38,774 nt of DNA, taken from assembly GCA_013287905.1 (NCBI GenBank), contig JABDCW010000015.1, forward strand, positions 1-38,774, given 5' to 3'. Of the stretch, positions 24,790-33,498 are shown piece by piece. A program made the translations under genes and the position numbers. Position 1 is the stretch's first letter. Every line of letters starts with the position of its first letter. The notes beneath the pieces were generated by a model. It was not told where the DNA came from. It made no database searches and saw only the letters and a program-made list of their open reading frames with translations. Source of the stretch: Chlamydiota bacterium. GTDB taxonomy: Bacteria > Chlamydiota > Chlamydiia > Chlamydiales > Parachlamydiaceae.

Positions 24790-26241
24790 TTACGCTTTGA
24801 CTTTCACTCCCTTCACACTTTGCACTTCAGTCAGTCTGGTGACAAAATAAATGCTGGCAAAGCTTAAAAGAAATCCGGGAATCATAGCGGGAATGACCAA
24901 AGATGTGAAATACCCATTGACTGAGGGCCAGACCCCGGCAACAAGGCCGCCTACAAAAACACCTGCAATGGCTCCATAGTTGTTCACGCGCTTCCAATAC
25001 AGAGCTGAAAGAAGGACAGGACCAAATGAACATCCCAAACCGGCCCAGGCGTAAGCAACCGCCTCTAAAATCGTTGTATTTTTATTCAATGCCAATCCCA
25101 ATGCGACAAAAGTCACAATCATCACACCGCTGCGCGAAGCTGCGAGCAACTCCCTCTGGGAAGCCCTCTTTCGAAAAAGATTTCGGTAAATATCTTCGCT
25201 AAGGATAGAACCGCAAACCAGAATTTGCGAATCGATAGTGGAAATGGTGGCTGCGAGCACTCCGCATAAAATAAAACCTGCAGCGAGCGGATGAAATAAG
25301 ATCTTTACCATTTCAATAAACACAAGTTCAGGATTAGCTAACGGAGTAGAAAAAAAGGCAATGGCAACAAAACCAATCGATGTAGCTGCCCCGAGCGCGA
25401 CCAATTGCCAGCACATCCCAATATATTTGGATTTGTTCATATTGCTGACATTATTGATTCCCATAAACTTTGTTAATATATGAGGTTGCCCAAAATATCC
25501 GGGCGCCCAGCTCAAAATTAAAAAGATAATTGTTAAAATGGTATCCATTGAAAGGTCTGGTAATATACTAAGAGAAATTTGCTTATGGTTTGCCGCTTCG
25601 ATAACGCTTGCTAACCCATTGTCCAATGTTGAATAAGCAATGACGGGAACAACAATAATGGCGCACAGCAAAAACAAAGCCTGGCAAAGATCTGTCCAGG
25701 CAACGGTAATAAATCCTCCGACAAAAGTATAGATAAGAATGACAATGGAAGAGATCGTAATGCCGATATAAAAATTAATTCCAAAAACAGATTCAAACAC
25801 AAGGCCAAGACCGATCAATCCCGCTGCAATATAAGAGGTTAGGAAAAAGAGGCTCATAACAGCTGTCAATATCCGGATGATTCCCGTTGTGTCGTTAAAA
25901 CGGCGTTCAAAAAAAGTAGACAAGGTATAGCTGTCATATTTTTCTGTTAATGATCTCAATCTTCTGGCAATAAATTGCCAATTGCAAAACATTCCTACTA
26001 ATAAACCAAGCGCCACCCAACTTTGCGAAAGGCCGCCAAGATAAATCAATGCAGGAAAAGCCATAAATAACCATGAGCTCATATCACTTGCATGAGCGGA
26101 TAGAGCTGTGACCCAAAAGTTCAAGGAACGATTGCCTACAATGAAATCAGCAGAAGACGTTTGCCGTCGGTGGGCAATCAAGCCAATAGTCAATAAAACG
26201 CAAAAATACCCGATAAAAGGCAATAAAAGCTGAGTGTGCAT
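24790..26241 (-). CDS. putP: Sodium:solute symporter, PutP (Na+/proline) type
   Basis: A 483-residue inner-membrane protein with about 13 membrane segments, of the sodium:solute symporter family. It is closest in appearance to PutP, which couples proline uptake to sodium entry. Characteristic parts: the N-terminal FIVGNRSLNFWVTALSAHASDMSSWLFMAFP (PutP normally has a similar ALSAGASDMSGWLLMGLPG stretch), YTFVGGFITVAWTDLCQALF, APGYFGQPHILTKFMG, and the ATISTIDSQILVCGSILSEDIYR region with Na+-site serines/threonines. Proline is the most likely substrate, but relatives carry other solutes. Only a weak ribosome site precedes the ATG. The downstream GTGCCC scrap follows directly after the stop. An amino-acid importer fits an obligate intracellular lifestyle. 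Confidence 0.93.
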   Translation of the reverse strand: MHTQLLLPFIGYFCVLLTIGLIAHRRQTSSADFIVGNRSLNFWVTALSAHASDMSSWLFMAFPALIYLGGLSQSWVALGLLVGMFCNWQFIARRLRSLTEKYDSYTLSTFFERRFNDTTGIIRILTAVMSLFFLTSYIAAGLIGLGLVFESVFGINFYIGITISSIVILIYTFVGGFITVAWTDLCQALFLLCAIIVVPVIAYSTLDNGLASVIEAANHKQISLSILPDLSMDTILTIIFLILSWAPGYFGQPHILTKFMGINNVSNMNKSKYIGMCWQLVALGAATSIGFVAIAFFSTPLANPELVFIEMVKILFHPLAAGFILCGVLAATISTIDSQILVCGSILSEDIYRNLFRKRASQRELLAASRSGVMIVTFVALGLALNKNTTILEAVAYAWAGLGCSFGPVLLSALYWKRVNNYGAIAGVFVGGLVAGVWPSVNGYFTSLVIPAMIPGFLLSFASIYFVTRLTEVQSVKGVKVKA

Positions 26242-26387
26242 AGATGATAATATCCCAGAATAAGTTTATCTCAAGATAGGCTGTTTTTATCTCAATGTCA
26301 AGAAATTTCACTTAAGGCAGAGGTTTTAAGTGCCATAAAAAAGAACATGAATTACAATTTATACGAGATGGGCTGGTTGTTTCCTTT

Positions 26388-26519
26388 CGTGCCCGTGAGC
26401 GTGCCCGTGCCCGTGCCCTTTTTGATTATTTCCGAATTCCTCTACACCCAAATTTCAAGCAGGAAATAAAGTTCGGAAAGGATAAGTAGATGCGGGCACG
26501 CTCACGGGCACGGGCACGA
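26388..26519. repeat. GTGCCC hexamer inverted-repeat element, copy B
   Basis: Left arm CGTGCCCGTGAGCGTGCCCG (26388-26420), right arm ending 26519 with GGGCACGCTCACGGGCACGG. The core is TTTCCGAATTCC and GTTCGGAAAGG with CAGGAAATAAAG, shared with the copy at 33288-33441. It lies between divergent putP and yicC. The right arm is readable as MRARSRARARTEK in frame with yicC, but this is not part of the protein. Confidence 0.88.
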
Positions 26520-26570
26520 ACGGAAAAACTCGCCCGTCACGTTTTTATTCGAGAGGAGACCCGAACAATT

Positions 26571-27461
26571 ATGTTAAAAAGTATGACGGCCTACGCGCAA
26601 GGATCGTATGAATGTCCGATTGGGCATTTCGTCATTGAAATCCATTCTGTCAACCGAAAGCATCTCGAAATCAATACCATCTTACCCAAAGAAATCCTTT
26701 GCTTTGATACTGAAATAAAAAAATGGATTGCAGCCTCTATAGGACGAGGGCAGGTAAGTGTTCGCATTACCCTCTCATTTGACTCCTCATTTCCCGTTGC
26801 CGTACACCCAAATTTGGCGCTTTCTACACAGATCGTTACTGCCTGGAAAAAAATTTCCTTAGATTGCGGATTATCTGTAACGGATGATGTATTATTGAAA
26901 CTGTTATCCCAGGAAAAAGGGATCTTAGTCTATGGAGAAACCTTGCATGACAAAGACTCTTTTCATCATGCCCTCCATGAACTTGTCAAACTCGGGCTGC
27001 ACCGGCTGATCGCTGTCAAACAGTTTGAAGGCGAGGCCCTTTATCGGGATATCGCCATGCGCCTTGGCACATTAAGTCATTTGATTGAACAAATCGAATG
27101 CAAATCGGGCAATGCCACCAGCCATTATCGGGAAAAACTGAAAGAAAAATTAGACGCTGTATCTGGTTCTAGTGTAGAAGTCGATGAGCGTCTCTTGCGT
27201 GAGGTTTGCATCTATGCGGAAAAAATTGATATCAACGAAGAAATTATCAGGTTTAAATCCCATTTGACCCAGGTTAACGCGTTAATAAATGAAAATAAGC
27301 ATGACAGTGTGGGTAAAACATTTGAATTTTTTATTCAGGAGCTCAATAGAGAGGCCAATACAATAGCTTCAAAAGCTCCAAATATCGAAATTCTCCATCT
27401 CGATATTCAAATAAAAAGCGAATTAGAAAAAATTCGCGAACAATTACAAAATATTGAATAA
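26571..27461 (+). CDS. yicC: YicC/YloC family endoribonuclease
   Basis: A 296-residue YicC family protein. The E. coli member is an endoribonuclease acting on structured RNA. The start at 26571 gives the family's typical N-terminus, MLKSMTAYAQGS. The frame stays open further up, but that part is the GTGCCC repeat arm. GAGAGGAG lies ~13 bases upstream. Typical parts: EIHSVNRKHLEIN, GRGQVSVRITL, and the conserved C-terminal IDINEEIIRFKSHLTQ...GKTFEFFIQELNREANTIASKAP, followed by the coiled end DIQIKSELEKIREQLQNIE. In many bacteria yicC lies just before gmk, as here. It is probably the first gene of a yicC-gmk-omega-metG cluster. Confidence 0.93.
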   Translation: MLKSMTAYAQGSYECPIGHFVIEIHSVNRKHLEINTILPKEILCFDTEIKKWIAASIGRGQVSVRITLSFDSSFPVAVHPNLALSTQIVTAWKKISLDCGLSVTDDVLLKLLSQEKGILVYGETLHDKDSFHHALHELVKLGLHRLIAVKQFEGEALYRDIAMRLGTLSHLIEQIECKSGNATSHYREKLKEKLDAVSGSSVEVDERLLREVCIYAEKIDINEEIIRFKSHLTQVNALINENKHDSVGKTFEFFIQELNREANTIASKAPNIEILHLDIQIKSELEKIREQLQNIE

Positions 27462-27474
27462 TGCAAGGGGTCTG

Positions 27475-28065
27475 ATGACTGATCATTTGTTTGGAAATGG
27501 AAAGCGTGGATTATTGTTTATTTTAAGCGCGCCCGCGGGGACAGGAAAGACCACACTCGTGCATAGGTTGACCCGGGAATTTCCCTGCATCGTAGCTAGC
27601 GTTTCCTGTACAACCAGACCTCCCAGAAAAGGGGAAATCGACGGTACACATTATTACTTCCTCCAGGAAGAGGAATTTTTACAACGGATAGCGAACAATG
27701 ATTTTCTTGAACATGTCAAACTTTTTGGACATTACTACGGAACGTCGAAATCATTGGTTGAAATGCAATTATCGCAAGGGAAACATGTTGTCCTTGTCAT
27801 TGATACGCAAGGGGCCCTTCAGGTCAAGGGATTGCTGCCAGGAGCAATGATCTTTATCATGCCGCCCTCATTGGAAGAATTACTTTTGCGTCTTTCTAAA
27901 AGAAATACAGAATCACACTTTAGTATCGAACAGCGGCTGAGCCAGGCTAAACAAGAAATGAATTGCGCTCCCCTTTACGATTATTGTTTTATCAATGACG
28001 ACCTCGACACTGCATACCAAATTCTGCGCAGTATTTTTATTGCAGAAGAACACAAGATACGGTAG
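27475..28065 (+). CDS. gmk: Guanylate kinase
   Basis: Phosphorylates GMP to GDP with ATP, in purine nucleotide metabolism. From the ATG at 27475 (AAGGGG upstream) it has 196 residues; a TTG at 27454 overlapping the yicC stop is less likely. The P-loop reads SAPAGTGKTTL, slightly unusual in having Ala-Pro-Ala where GPSG is common. The GMP-binding segment SVSCTTRPPRKGEIDGTHYYF is intact, as are FLEHVKLFGHYYGTSK and the lid region RLSKRNTES. Order yicC-gmk-omega-like gene agrees with many bacteria, and gmk precedes the CT031-metG pair in C. trachomatis. Confidence 0.97.
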   Translation: MTDHLFGNGKRGLLFILSAPAGTGKTTLVHRLTREFPCIVASVSCTTRPPRKGEIDGTHYYFLQEEEFLQRIANNDFLEHVKLFGHYYGTSKSLVEMQLSQGKHVVLVIDTQGALQVKGLLPGAMIFIMPPSLEELLLRLSKRNTESHFSIEQRLSQAKQEMNCAPLYDYCFINDDLDTAYQILRSIFIAEEHKIR

Positions 28066-28099
28066 AATGAAGGATGTACTTTAAAAAGTTATGACATAA

Positions 28100-28152
28100 G
28101 GTAGCAAGGTCGTCCCGACCTTGTCCAGCCGGATCGATACGACCCGGCTACT
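28100..28152. repeat. Two-hairpin palindrome in the gmk / omega gap
   Basis: GTAGC...GCTAC outer arms enclose CAAGGTCG/CGACCTTG (28105-28123) and AGCCGG/CCGGCT hairpins (to 28149). The layout is like the GGTAGCC units at 2213-2402, and it can form a three-way junction. It is not a tRNA. Confidence 0.65.
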
Positions 28153-28198
28153 TTCGCATAATTTTTTAAAGACATACTTAAAAATCAATGGAGGATTC

Positions 28199-28507
28199 AT
28201 GGATCGTAAAGATCGTAAACTACATTTAACCAATGAATTGGTGAAAAAAAAATTCGTCAGCCAATTTGATTTGGTTAATTACGCTATTAAGCTTGCTGTC
28301 AATATGATTCATACAGGAAGGGAAGGTCGTGTAAAAATCGATTCACATAACCATGCTACGCAAATACTTTCTGAAATAATAAGCGGAAAAGACCATTTTG
28401 AAAACGTTATTTCTAAAGAAAAAGAAGTGAGCGCACCTCATGTCCCTGCTGCAAAAGATTTTGAAGAAGATGTGAAAACAACTCGCAGAAAAAAAGTAAA
28501 AACGTAA
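28199..28507 (+). CDS. rpoZ: RNA polymerase omega-like subunit
   Basis: A 102-residue basic protein. The middle, VSQFDLVNYAIKLAVNMIHTGREGRVKIDSHNHATQIL across residues ~18-56, has the omega pattern (a DLV..A...A family helix followed by an ATQ...E...GK segment), and HATQILSEIISGK is a good match. Omega helps assemble RNA polymerase by binding the beta-prime subunit. GGAGG lies before the ATG at 28199; the frame extends up to 28121 through a palindrome without a start signal. Position between gmk and metG matches CT031 of C. trachomatis, and gmk-rpoZ is a widespread pair. The Lys-rich tail is extra. Omega is likely rather than certain. Confidence 0.75.
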   Translation: MDRKDRKLHLTNELVKKKFVSQFDLVNYAIKLAVNMIHTGREGRVKIDSHNHATQILSEIISGKDHFENVISKEKEVSAPHVPAAKDFEEDVKTTRRKKVKT

Positions 28508-28509
28508 TC

Positions 28510-29132
28510 TTGACTACAGAATCAATACAAATCACTTTTATAGGTCTTTTAATATTAGGGTTTTTTCTCGGGATGCTTTTTTTTTTTGGTGCAGCTTCAT
28601 TCTCACCAGACGCCCCGATTCCTGCAGCCCCTATAGCCGGTTACCCTTGCGTAGAGCATCTGAACTTTCCTTCGACAGCGCCGTCCGGGTCTTGCGTTAT
28701 TTGTATAATTATTCTCAGTATGACAATCGGATTTTCAGCCTCCAAAAAGCTGCATTTTGCAGGCAAACCGGACGAATTTTTCCAAATGCCATTAATTGGT
28801 TTGGGAAAATCGAAGTTGACTGGACTTTTTTGCAAAAACGTCATTCGGGAGTCTATGTCTCCTGGGGAAGCTTAACAGAAGAGCAGCAAGAGATCATTCG
28901 GGGCGCTCACGATTCATTGGAAGGATTCCAGACAGAAAATTCTTCTCCGCATCCATCTCCAAATAAAATCGAGGCTAAATACGCTTTTGCATCCCCGGGG
29001 CCCCTTTATGTCGACTTGCAAACATCGATACTGATCGGATGGAAATGCGTTCCATACACAGATTTGGAAGTATTAATTGTTCAAAAACCCACTAAGATGA
29101 TTTTTACAACGGTAGACCTCTTGGGACATTGA
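28510..29132 (+). pseudogene. Membrane-anchored hypothetical protein, frame broken at a T11 run
   Basis: The N-terminal frame (from a TTG at 28510) encodes a membrane helix, TFIGLLILGFFLGMLFFF. The second frame, open through 28647 to the stop at 29132, encodes a natural-looking domain (FDSAVRVLRYLYNYSQYDNRIFSLQ, then WFGKIEVDWTFLQKRHSGVYVSWG). They meet at a run of 11 T (28577-28587). One more T would give a continuous protein, MLFFF-WCSFILTRRPDSC, with a basic stretch just after the helix as expected of a membrane anchor. Possible causes: sequencing error, inactivation, phase variation, or transcriptional slippage. Family unknown. It lies two bases after the omega-like gene and 10 before metG, so operon membership is likely. 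Confidence 0.6.
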
Positions 29133-29142
29133 GAATGCATAT

Positions 29143-30849
29143 ATGAATAACAAAATTTTAATTACTTCGGCCTTGCCCTATGCAAACGGCCCTCTTCATT
29201 TTGGACATATTGCGGGAGCTTATCTTCCCGGAGATTGCTATGCCCGTTTTCAACGGCTGCAAAAAAATGATGTTCTCTATATTTGCGGCTCAGATGAATA
29301 TGGAATTGCCATAACGTTAAGCGCAGAAATGGCCGGAAGAACCCCTCAGGAACACGTCGATCTTTTTCACGAGATGAACCGCAAACTTTTTCTTTCGCTT
29401 AATATTTCCTTTGACCATTACTCCCGCACCACCTGGAAAGGTCATATTCCATTGACGCAAAGCTATTTCCTTGACCTGTTGGCAAATGGCTATATTGAAG
29501 AGAGGTTGACAGATCAACTCTACTCGGAAAGCGACCAAAGATTTTTAGCAGACAGGTATGTTGTCGGCACATGTCCATTCTGCGGATTTGATCAGGCAAG
29601 AGGGGATGAGTGTCAAAAATGCGGAGCAAGCTATGAAGCTACCGATCTGATCAACCCCTTGTCTAAATTGACCAGATCACCCCTCGTTCACCGGTCGACC
29701 AAACATTGGTTTTTACGGTTGGATAAATTTAAAGACCAATTATTGGAATGGCTGTCACATAAAGCCTGGAAACCAAATGTCCTTAATTTTGTAAAAAACT
29801 ATATCGAAGACTTGCATCCAAGGGCAATTACGCGCGATATGACATGGGGCGTTCCCATTCCCCTTCCAAACACAGAAGGAAAGGTTCTCTATGTCTGGTT
29901 TGATGCTCCTGTCGGATATATTTCAGCAACAAAAGAATGGGCTGAACATTTAAGGGTAAGCGACCTTTGGAAAAAATATTGGCTGGACCCGCAGACAAAA
30001 CTTGTCAACTTCATCGGCAAAGACAATATCCCCTTTCATGCTGTGATCTTCCCTGCCATGACAATGGGGCAAAATCAACCATACAAACTCGTAGATGAAT
30101 TGCCCGCCAATGAATTTTACAATCTGGAAGGAAGGCAATTCAGCAAATCTGATGGCTGGACAATTGATCTGGAAGACTTTTTTTCCAAATATTCTTCCGA
30201 CCAGATCCGATATGTCATTGCCGCTAACGCCCCTGAAAATGCCGATTCGGAATTCACCTGGAAAGATTTCCAATTACGCTGCAATACGGAACTATTAGGA
30301 AAATTTGGCAATTTTGCCAATCGGGTATTAGTATTTGCAAAAAACAAATGCCAGGGCAAAATGCCAAAGCGGACGATGTTGCAGCCCATTGACCGTCAGT
30401 TTCTCTCTGATATTGCCGCAATATCCGAACAGGCTAAGGAATGCTATGAAACATTTAAATTGCGAAAAGCTTCCCAACATATCATGGAGCTGGCTCAGGC
30501 CGGCAACGTCTATTTCGATGCAAAACGTCCCTGGTCGCTTGCAAAACAAATAGAAACACAAAATGAAATGGATCTGACAATTGCATGCTGTCTTGAATGT
30601 CTAAAAGTTTTAAGCGTGATTTCAAATCCAATCATCCCGGATGCGTCGGCAAAGCTGTGGAGTATGCTGGGCTTCCGCAAACCTTTAGAAGAGCTTGGCT
30701 GGACAATGGCACTTGCAACGGATATTCCTGAAGGGCAGCTCTTAAACGAACCTTCGATCCTTTTTCAAAGAATTGAAGAGGAACAAATCCAGCTGGAGAT
30801 CGATAAGCTTTTGCAACATAAGATAAAGGACAAGAACAAACCGCAATAA
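29143..30849 (+). CDS. metG: Methionyl-tRNA synthetase
   Basis: Charges tRNA-Met with methionine. 568 residues, the short form without a C-terminal EMAP-type domain. The HIGH motif is H19-F-G-H22 (GPLHFGHIAGAYLPGD). The zinc knuckles are CPFCGFDQARGDECQKCG (~145-163). The KMSKS loop reads QFSKS (332-336), with Gln replacing the first Lys while the catalytic second Lys remains. TWGVPIP, VWFDAPVGYI and GKDNIPFHAVIFPA are family-typical. The last ~20 residues are Lys-rich. Only a weak ribosome site (TTGAGAATG) lies ahead of the ATG. Position after gmk and the omega-like gene agrees with C. trachomatis. Confidence 0.97.
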   Translation: MNNKILITSALPYANGPLHFGHIAGAYLPGDCYARFQRLQKNDVLYICGSDEYGIAITLSAEMAGRTPQEHVDLFHEMNRKLFLSLNISFDHYSRTTWKGHIPLTQSYFLDLLANGYIEERLTDQLYSESDQRFLADRYVVGTCPFCGFDQARGDECQKCGASYEATDLINPLSKLTRSPLVHRSTKHWFLRLDKFKDQLLEWLSHKAWKPNVLNFVKNYIEDLHPRAITRDMTWGVPIPLPNTEGKVLYVWFDAPVGYISATKEWAEHLRVSDLWKKYWLDPQTKLVNFIGKDNIPFHAVIFPAMTMGQNQPYKLVDELPANEFYNLEGRQFSKSDGWTIDLEDFFSKYSSDQIRYVIAANAPENADSEFTWKDFQLRCNTELLGKFGNFANRVLVFAKNKCQGKMPKRTMLQPIDRQFLSDIAAISEQAKECYETFKLRKASQHIMELAQAGNVYFDAKRPWSLAKQIETQNEMDLTIACCLECLKVLSVISNPIIPDASAKLWSMLGFRKPLEELGWTMALATDIPEGQLLNEPSILFQRIEEEQIQLEIDKLLQHKIKDKNKPQ

Positions 30850-31075
30850 GAGGCAACTGCAAAAGTCTTAGGTTACTTAGGGCTGGCGAAATATTCAACG
30901 CAAAGGCGCAAGCATAAGTTTACCCATAAGTAAACTGAAACCTTTTTAAGCGTTATCTATAATAATTCAACACAAAGGCACGAAGTCCCAAAGAAACAAA
31001 GAAATTTTGTCCTAGAGACTCTTCCCTCTTAGTGTCTTCGTGCCTTTGTGTTGAATTAAAGTCTATACTTAAGCG
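30850..31075. repeat. Repeat fragments and AACACAAAGGCACGAAG inverted repeat, copy 2
   Basis: 30856-30910 repeats one arm of the nested palindrome (GCAAAAGTCTTAGGTTACT, then ATTCAACGCAAAGGCGCAA). 30950-31065 is the second copy of the 16319 element, with arms TTCAACACAAAGGCACGAAG (about 30965) and CTTCGTGCCTTTGTGTTGAA (about 31038). No gene is seen. Confidence 0.85.
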
Positions 31076-31082
31076 TAACGTC

Positions 31083-32765
31083 TTATTCGCCGGGGGATTT
31101 AGCTTCTTGCCGAAGCGAGTCAATTTCACGATCTTTAATGGCAATGGTTTCGTCCTGATCACGGATTGTACTTTTAAGAGCGGCAATTTCCGCTTCTTTA
31201 GCCTGGTGGTTCTGTTTAGCAAGTGACTCTAATTCTTCCAATGCTAAAGATAAATCGAGAATTTCCTGATATTGGGTACAATTCACTCCATGTTGTTCTT
31301 CGACATTGTTGTTAAGATGCTCAATTTCCTGGGATTTGTGTTTAGCATGGGACTTTAATTCTTCCAATGCAGCGGACAAATCGAGGATTTCCTGATATTG
31401 GGTGCAATTTACTCCATGCTGTTCTTCGACATTTTTGTTAAGATGCTCAATATGTTGCGTTTTTTCTTCCAGGTCCTGAGATCTCTGTTGGACAAGGGAC
31501 TTTAATTCTTCCAATGCTAAGGACAAATCGAGAATTTCCTGATATTGGGTGTAATTTACTCCATGCTGCTTTTCGACATTGTTGTTAAGATGCTCAATTT
31601 GCTCTGATTTTTCTTCAAGGTCCCGTTGATGATTGAGATGGATCTCCTGTTTTTCAAGTTCATGCAACGATTTGGTGTTTTCAAGTTCATTGGATGCTTC
31701 CAGTAATTTGTCCTTTAGCCCTCTTGTATTATCTATTTCAGACGTGTGAGCCTGGATGCTTTCATTCAATTTTTCTTCCAGCAAACTCGTATAATCGATT
31801 TTTTGTTCAATAATTTTTTTCGATAAGTTAAGGTCGTAAAGCAGCGCCTGCTTTTCCTCTTCGGCCAACCTGACAAGCATTTCCATTTGTTCTTTCACTT
31901 GGGAATGCTGCTGCTTTTTTAACTCGAGCTCCTGACTTATCTTTTCCATATCGGCCAAGGTGCTGGCATGCTGCATTTCCAGTTCTTCATAATCTTGACG
32001 ACTCCTGGCCAGTTCATGGTTCAATGACTGAAGCTTTTGTTCCAGTTGTTCTGAAAGGGCCTTTTCTTCTTCGATATATTGATTTGCCTGATACAGCCGC
32101 TCTTGCATAGGGGTAATTTGTTCACGAAGAAATTTTTCATTTTTTTCACCGTTACTTTTTTGTGTTTGATTCACTTCAGCTAATGCATCGAGCGAAATCT
32201 CTAATGTTGCGATCTGCTTTCGTGCAAGCTTCAATTCATTCTCAAGAGCCGTCAATGATTGGCTGATATTCTCGTGCTGCTGTTCATATTCTTTTATTTT
32301 TTGACTCAAATCATTGATCGTAGCAGTATCATGAGGATGGGAGGCACGAAATAAATTCGCCTTGTATTCGTAGAGTTGTTTTGTAGTCTCCTGAAGCTGT
32401 TTTTTTAATCGCATCTCTTCTGACGATTCGGCCGGGTGATTTATCTTTGCAGCATTTTCAACGGCGTTTGCAGCCGCATGGATCGATAAGGGACAGGAAA
32501 GGCTTATTACGCTAAACGCTGCCAGGGCTGCTATTAATGAGATCCGTTTTAGCAAGCTTTGCCCATGGGTACCATACTGATCATATACCGAACGTGATTC
32601 AAAAATTGGTTTTTGACTGCGTCGACTTTGCATCAAAATTTTTGTCTTCACTTGTGCCTTGCCATAGGCAATGGTCACTCGCTCCAGACGAAAAATTTTG
32701 AGCAGTCTCCTTGTCAAAATCCCAACTTTTGAACCACCTTCGGTATATCCTAAAAACTGCTTCAT
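31083..32765 (-). CDS. Secreted or anchored coiled-coil protein with inserted N-terminal element
   Basis: A 560-residue protein from the ATG at 32765 (AGGA upstream; an earlier ATG at 32804 is less supported). Residues 7-60 are encoded by a palindromic element. Removing element plus one TA rejoins MKQFLG-YDQYGTHGQ in frame, directly ahead of a hydrophobic signal region (LLKRISLIAALAAFSVISLS, now at 71-90) ending SIHAAANA. With the insert that signal is buried ~70 residues inside, so export may fail or act as an internal anchor. Residues ~115-550 are continuous Glu/Gln/Leu-rich coiled coil, including three near-identical 45-50 residue repeats (IEHLNNNVEEQHGVN...EILDLSLALEEL). Family unknown; such proteins are common among chlamydial effectors. 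Confidence 0.82.
   Translation of the reverse strand: MKQFLGYTEGGSKVGILTRRLLKIFRLERVTIAYGKAQVKTKILMQSRRSQKPIFESRSVYDQYGTHGQSLLKRISLIAALAAFSVISLSCPLSIHAAANAVENAAKINHPAESSEEMRLKKQLQETTKQLYEYKANLFRASHPHDTATINDLSQKIKEYEQQHENISQSLTALENELKLARKQIATLEISLDALAEVNQTQKSNGEKNEKFLREQITPMQERLYQANQYIEEEKALSEQLEQKLQSLNHELARSRQDYEELEMQHASTLADMEKISQELELKKQQHSQVKEQMEMLVRLAEEEKQALLYDLNLSKKIIEQKIDYTSLLEEKLNESIQAHTSEIDNTRGLKDKLLEASNELENTKSLHELEKQEIHLNHQRDLEEKSEQIEHLNNNVEKQHGVNYTQYQEILDLSLALEELKSLVQQRSQDLEEKTQHIEHLNKNVEEQHGVNCTQYQEILDLSAALEELKSHAKHKSQEIEHLNNNVEEQHGVNCTQYQEILDLSLALEELESLAKQNHQAKEAEIAALKSTIRDQDETIAIKDREIDSLRQEAKSPGE
31230..31620 (-). repeat. Three tandem repeats within the coiled-coil gene
   Basis: Three copies of a ~130-150 base unit encoding IEHLNNNVEEQHGVN and QYQEILDLSLALEELKS, nearly identical at the DNA level. 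These are suited to recombination and length variation. Confidence 0.88.
32584..32747. mobile_element. TATACCGAAGGTGG palindromic element inserted in frame in the coiled-coil gene
   Basis: The ends read TA-TACCGAACGTGATTC and GAACCACCTTCGGTA-TA, inverted arms of about 27 bases. The middle has GACAAAAATTTTGA-type segments. Element plus one TA is 162 bases, or 54 codons. A sister copy at 37713-37877 is intergenic and has one extra base. The encoded peptide is YTEGGSKVGILTRRLLKIFR and on. No transposase is present. Confidence 0.88.
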
Positions 32766-32873
32766 GATAAATCCTAATTTTCCTTTACTTAAATATATTA
32801 ACATTTGGGAACAGGCCCCTCACGTATTCTTTCAAAATTCTTAAAAATAGTCAATATCTCCCGGATTAAATAG

Positions 32874-33154
32874 TAGAGCATAGGAAATTAGAACGAATTT
32901 TTGAATTTTTCTCAACCAAGAGGGTTCTAAGCAAATCCTGATCTCGATCTTGATCATGATCTTAATCTAGCTCTTCACACAATTCGCTCTCTAGTTGGCT
33001 CTTATCAATCCAATCAACATCGAAACAATCTGATACAGTTGTAATTGCAGAATAGCAAGATTATGATCAAGATCGAGATTAAGATCAAGATCAAGACTTG
33101 CTAAGAGTTTTGTTGGTTGAGAGAAATTTAAAAATTCGTTCTAATTTCCTGTGC
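32874..33154. mobile_element. 281-bp non-autonomous element flanked by a direct repeat
   Basis: Arms of ~40 bases (GCATAGGAAATTAGAACGAA at the left, its near complement at the right end) enclose GATCTCGATCTTGATCATGATC and an inverted partner near 33060-33100. The element is bordered on each side by CCCGGATTAAATAG (32860-32873 and 33155-33168), consistent with a target duplication. An inverted half copy lies at 24687-24764. Confidence 0.88.
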
Positions 33155-33287
33155 CCCGGATTAAATAGCTCCCCTCTCCAAAAAACTTCAAATTCTAAAC
33201 AAGTGTTATATGCCTAAAGTGTTAAATAATTTCTTGCAAAAGTTGAAAGGATCATCTACAGTGACGAGTTATACATAAATAAAATGA

Positions 33288-33441
33288 AGAATTGGTTTAC
33301 GTGCCCGTGAGCGTGCCCGTGCCCGTGCCCGCATCTATTTATCTTTTCCGAACTTTATTTCCTGATTGAAATTTGCGGGGAAAAAGAATTCGGAAATAAT
33401 CAATAAATTCGGGCACGGGCACGGGCACGCTCACGGGCACG
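33288..33441. repeat. GTGCCC hexamer inverted-repeat element, copy C
   Basis: Left arm CGTGCCCGTGAGCGTGCCCG (about 33300) and right arm ending 33441 with GGGCACGCTCACGGGCACG. The core is in opposite orientation to copy B (TTTTCCGAACTTTATTTCC, then AATTCGGAAATAATC). Together with the 281-bp element it fills 32805-33498; no gene is seen. Confidence 0.88.
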
Positions 33442-33498
33442 AAAACTACTTTGCAGTTACGAGTAGTATGCTAGTCAAATATAACCATTGGAGATGAT

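Noticed and set aside
26490..26570. N-terminal extension MRARSRARARTEK of YicC
   Set aside because: It is the GTGCCC repeat arm read in frame; the family normally starts at MLKSMTAYA, i.e. at 26571.
28100..28152. tRNA-like cloverleaf
   Set aside because: Two hairpins in outer arms, but no anticodon arm, T-loop or CCA-end features.
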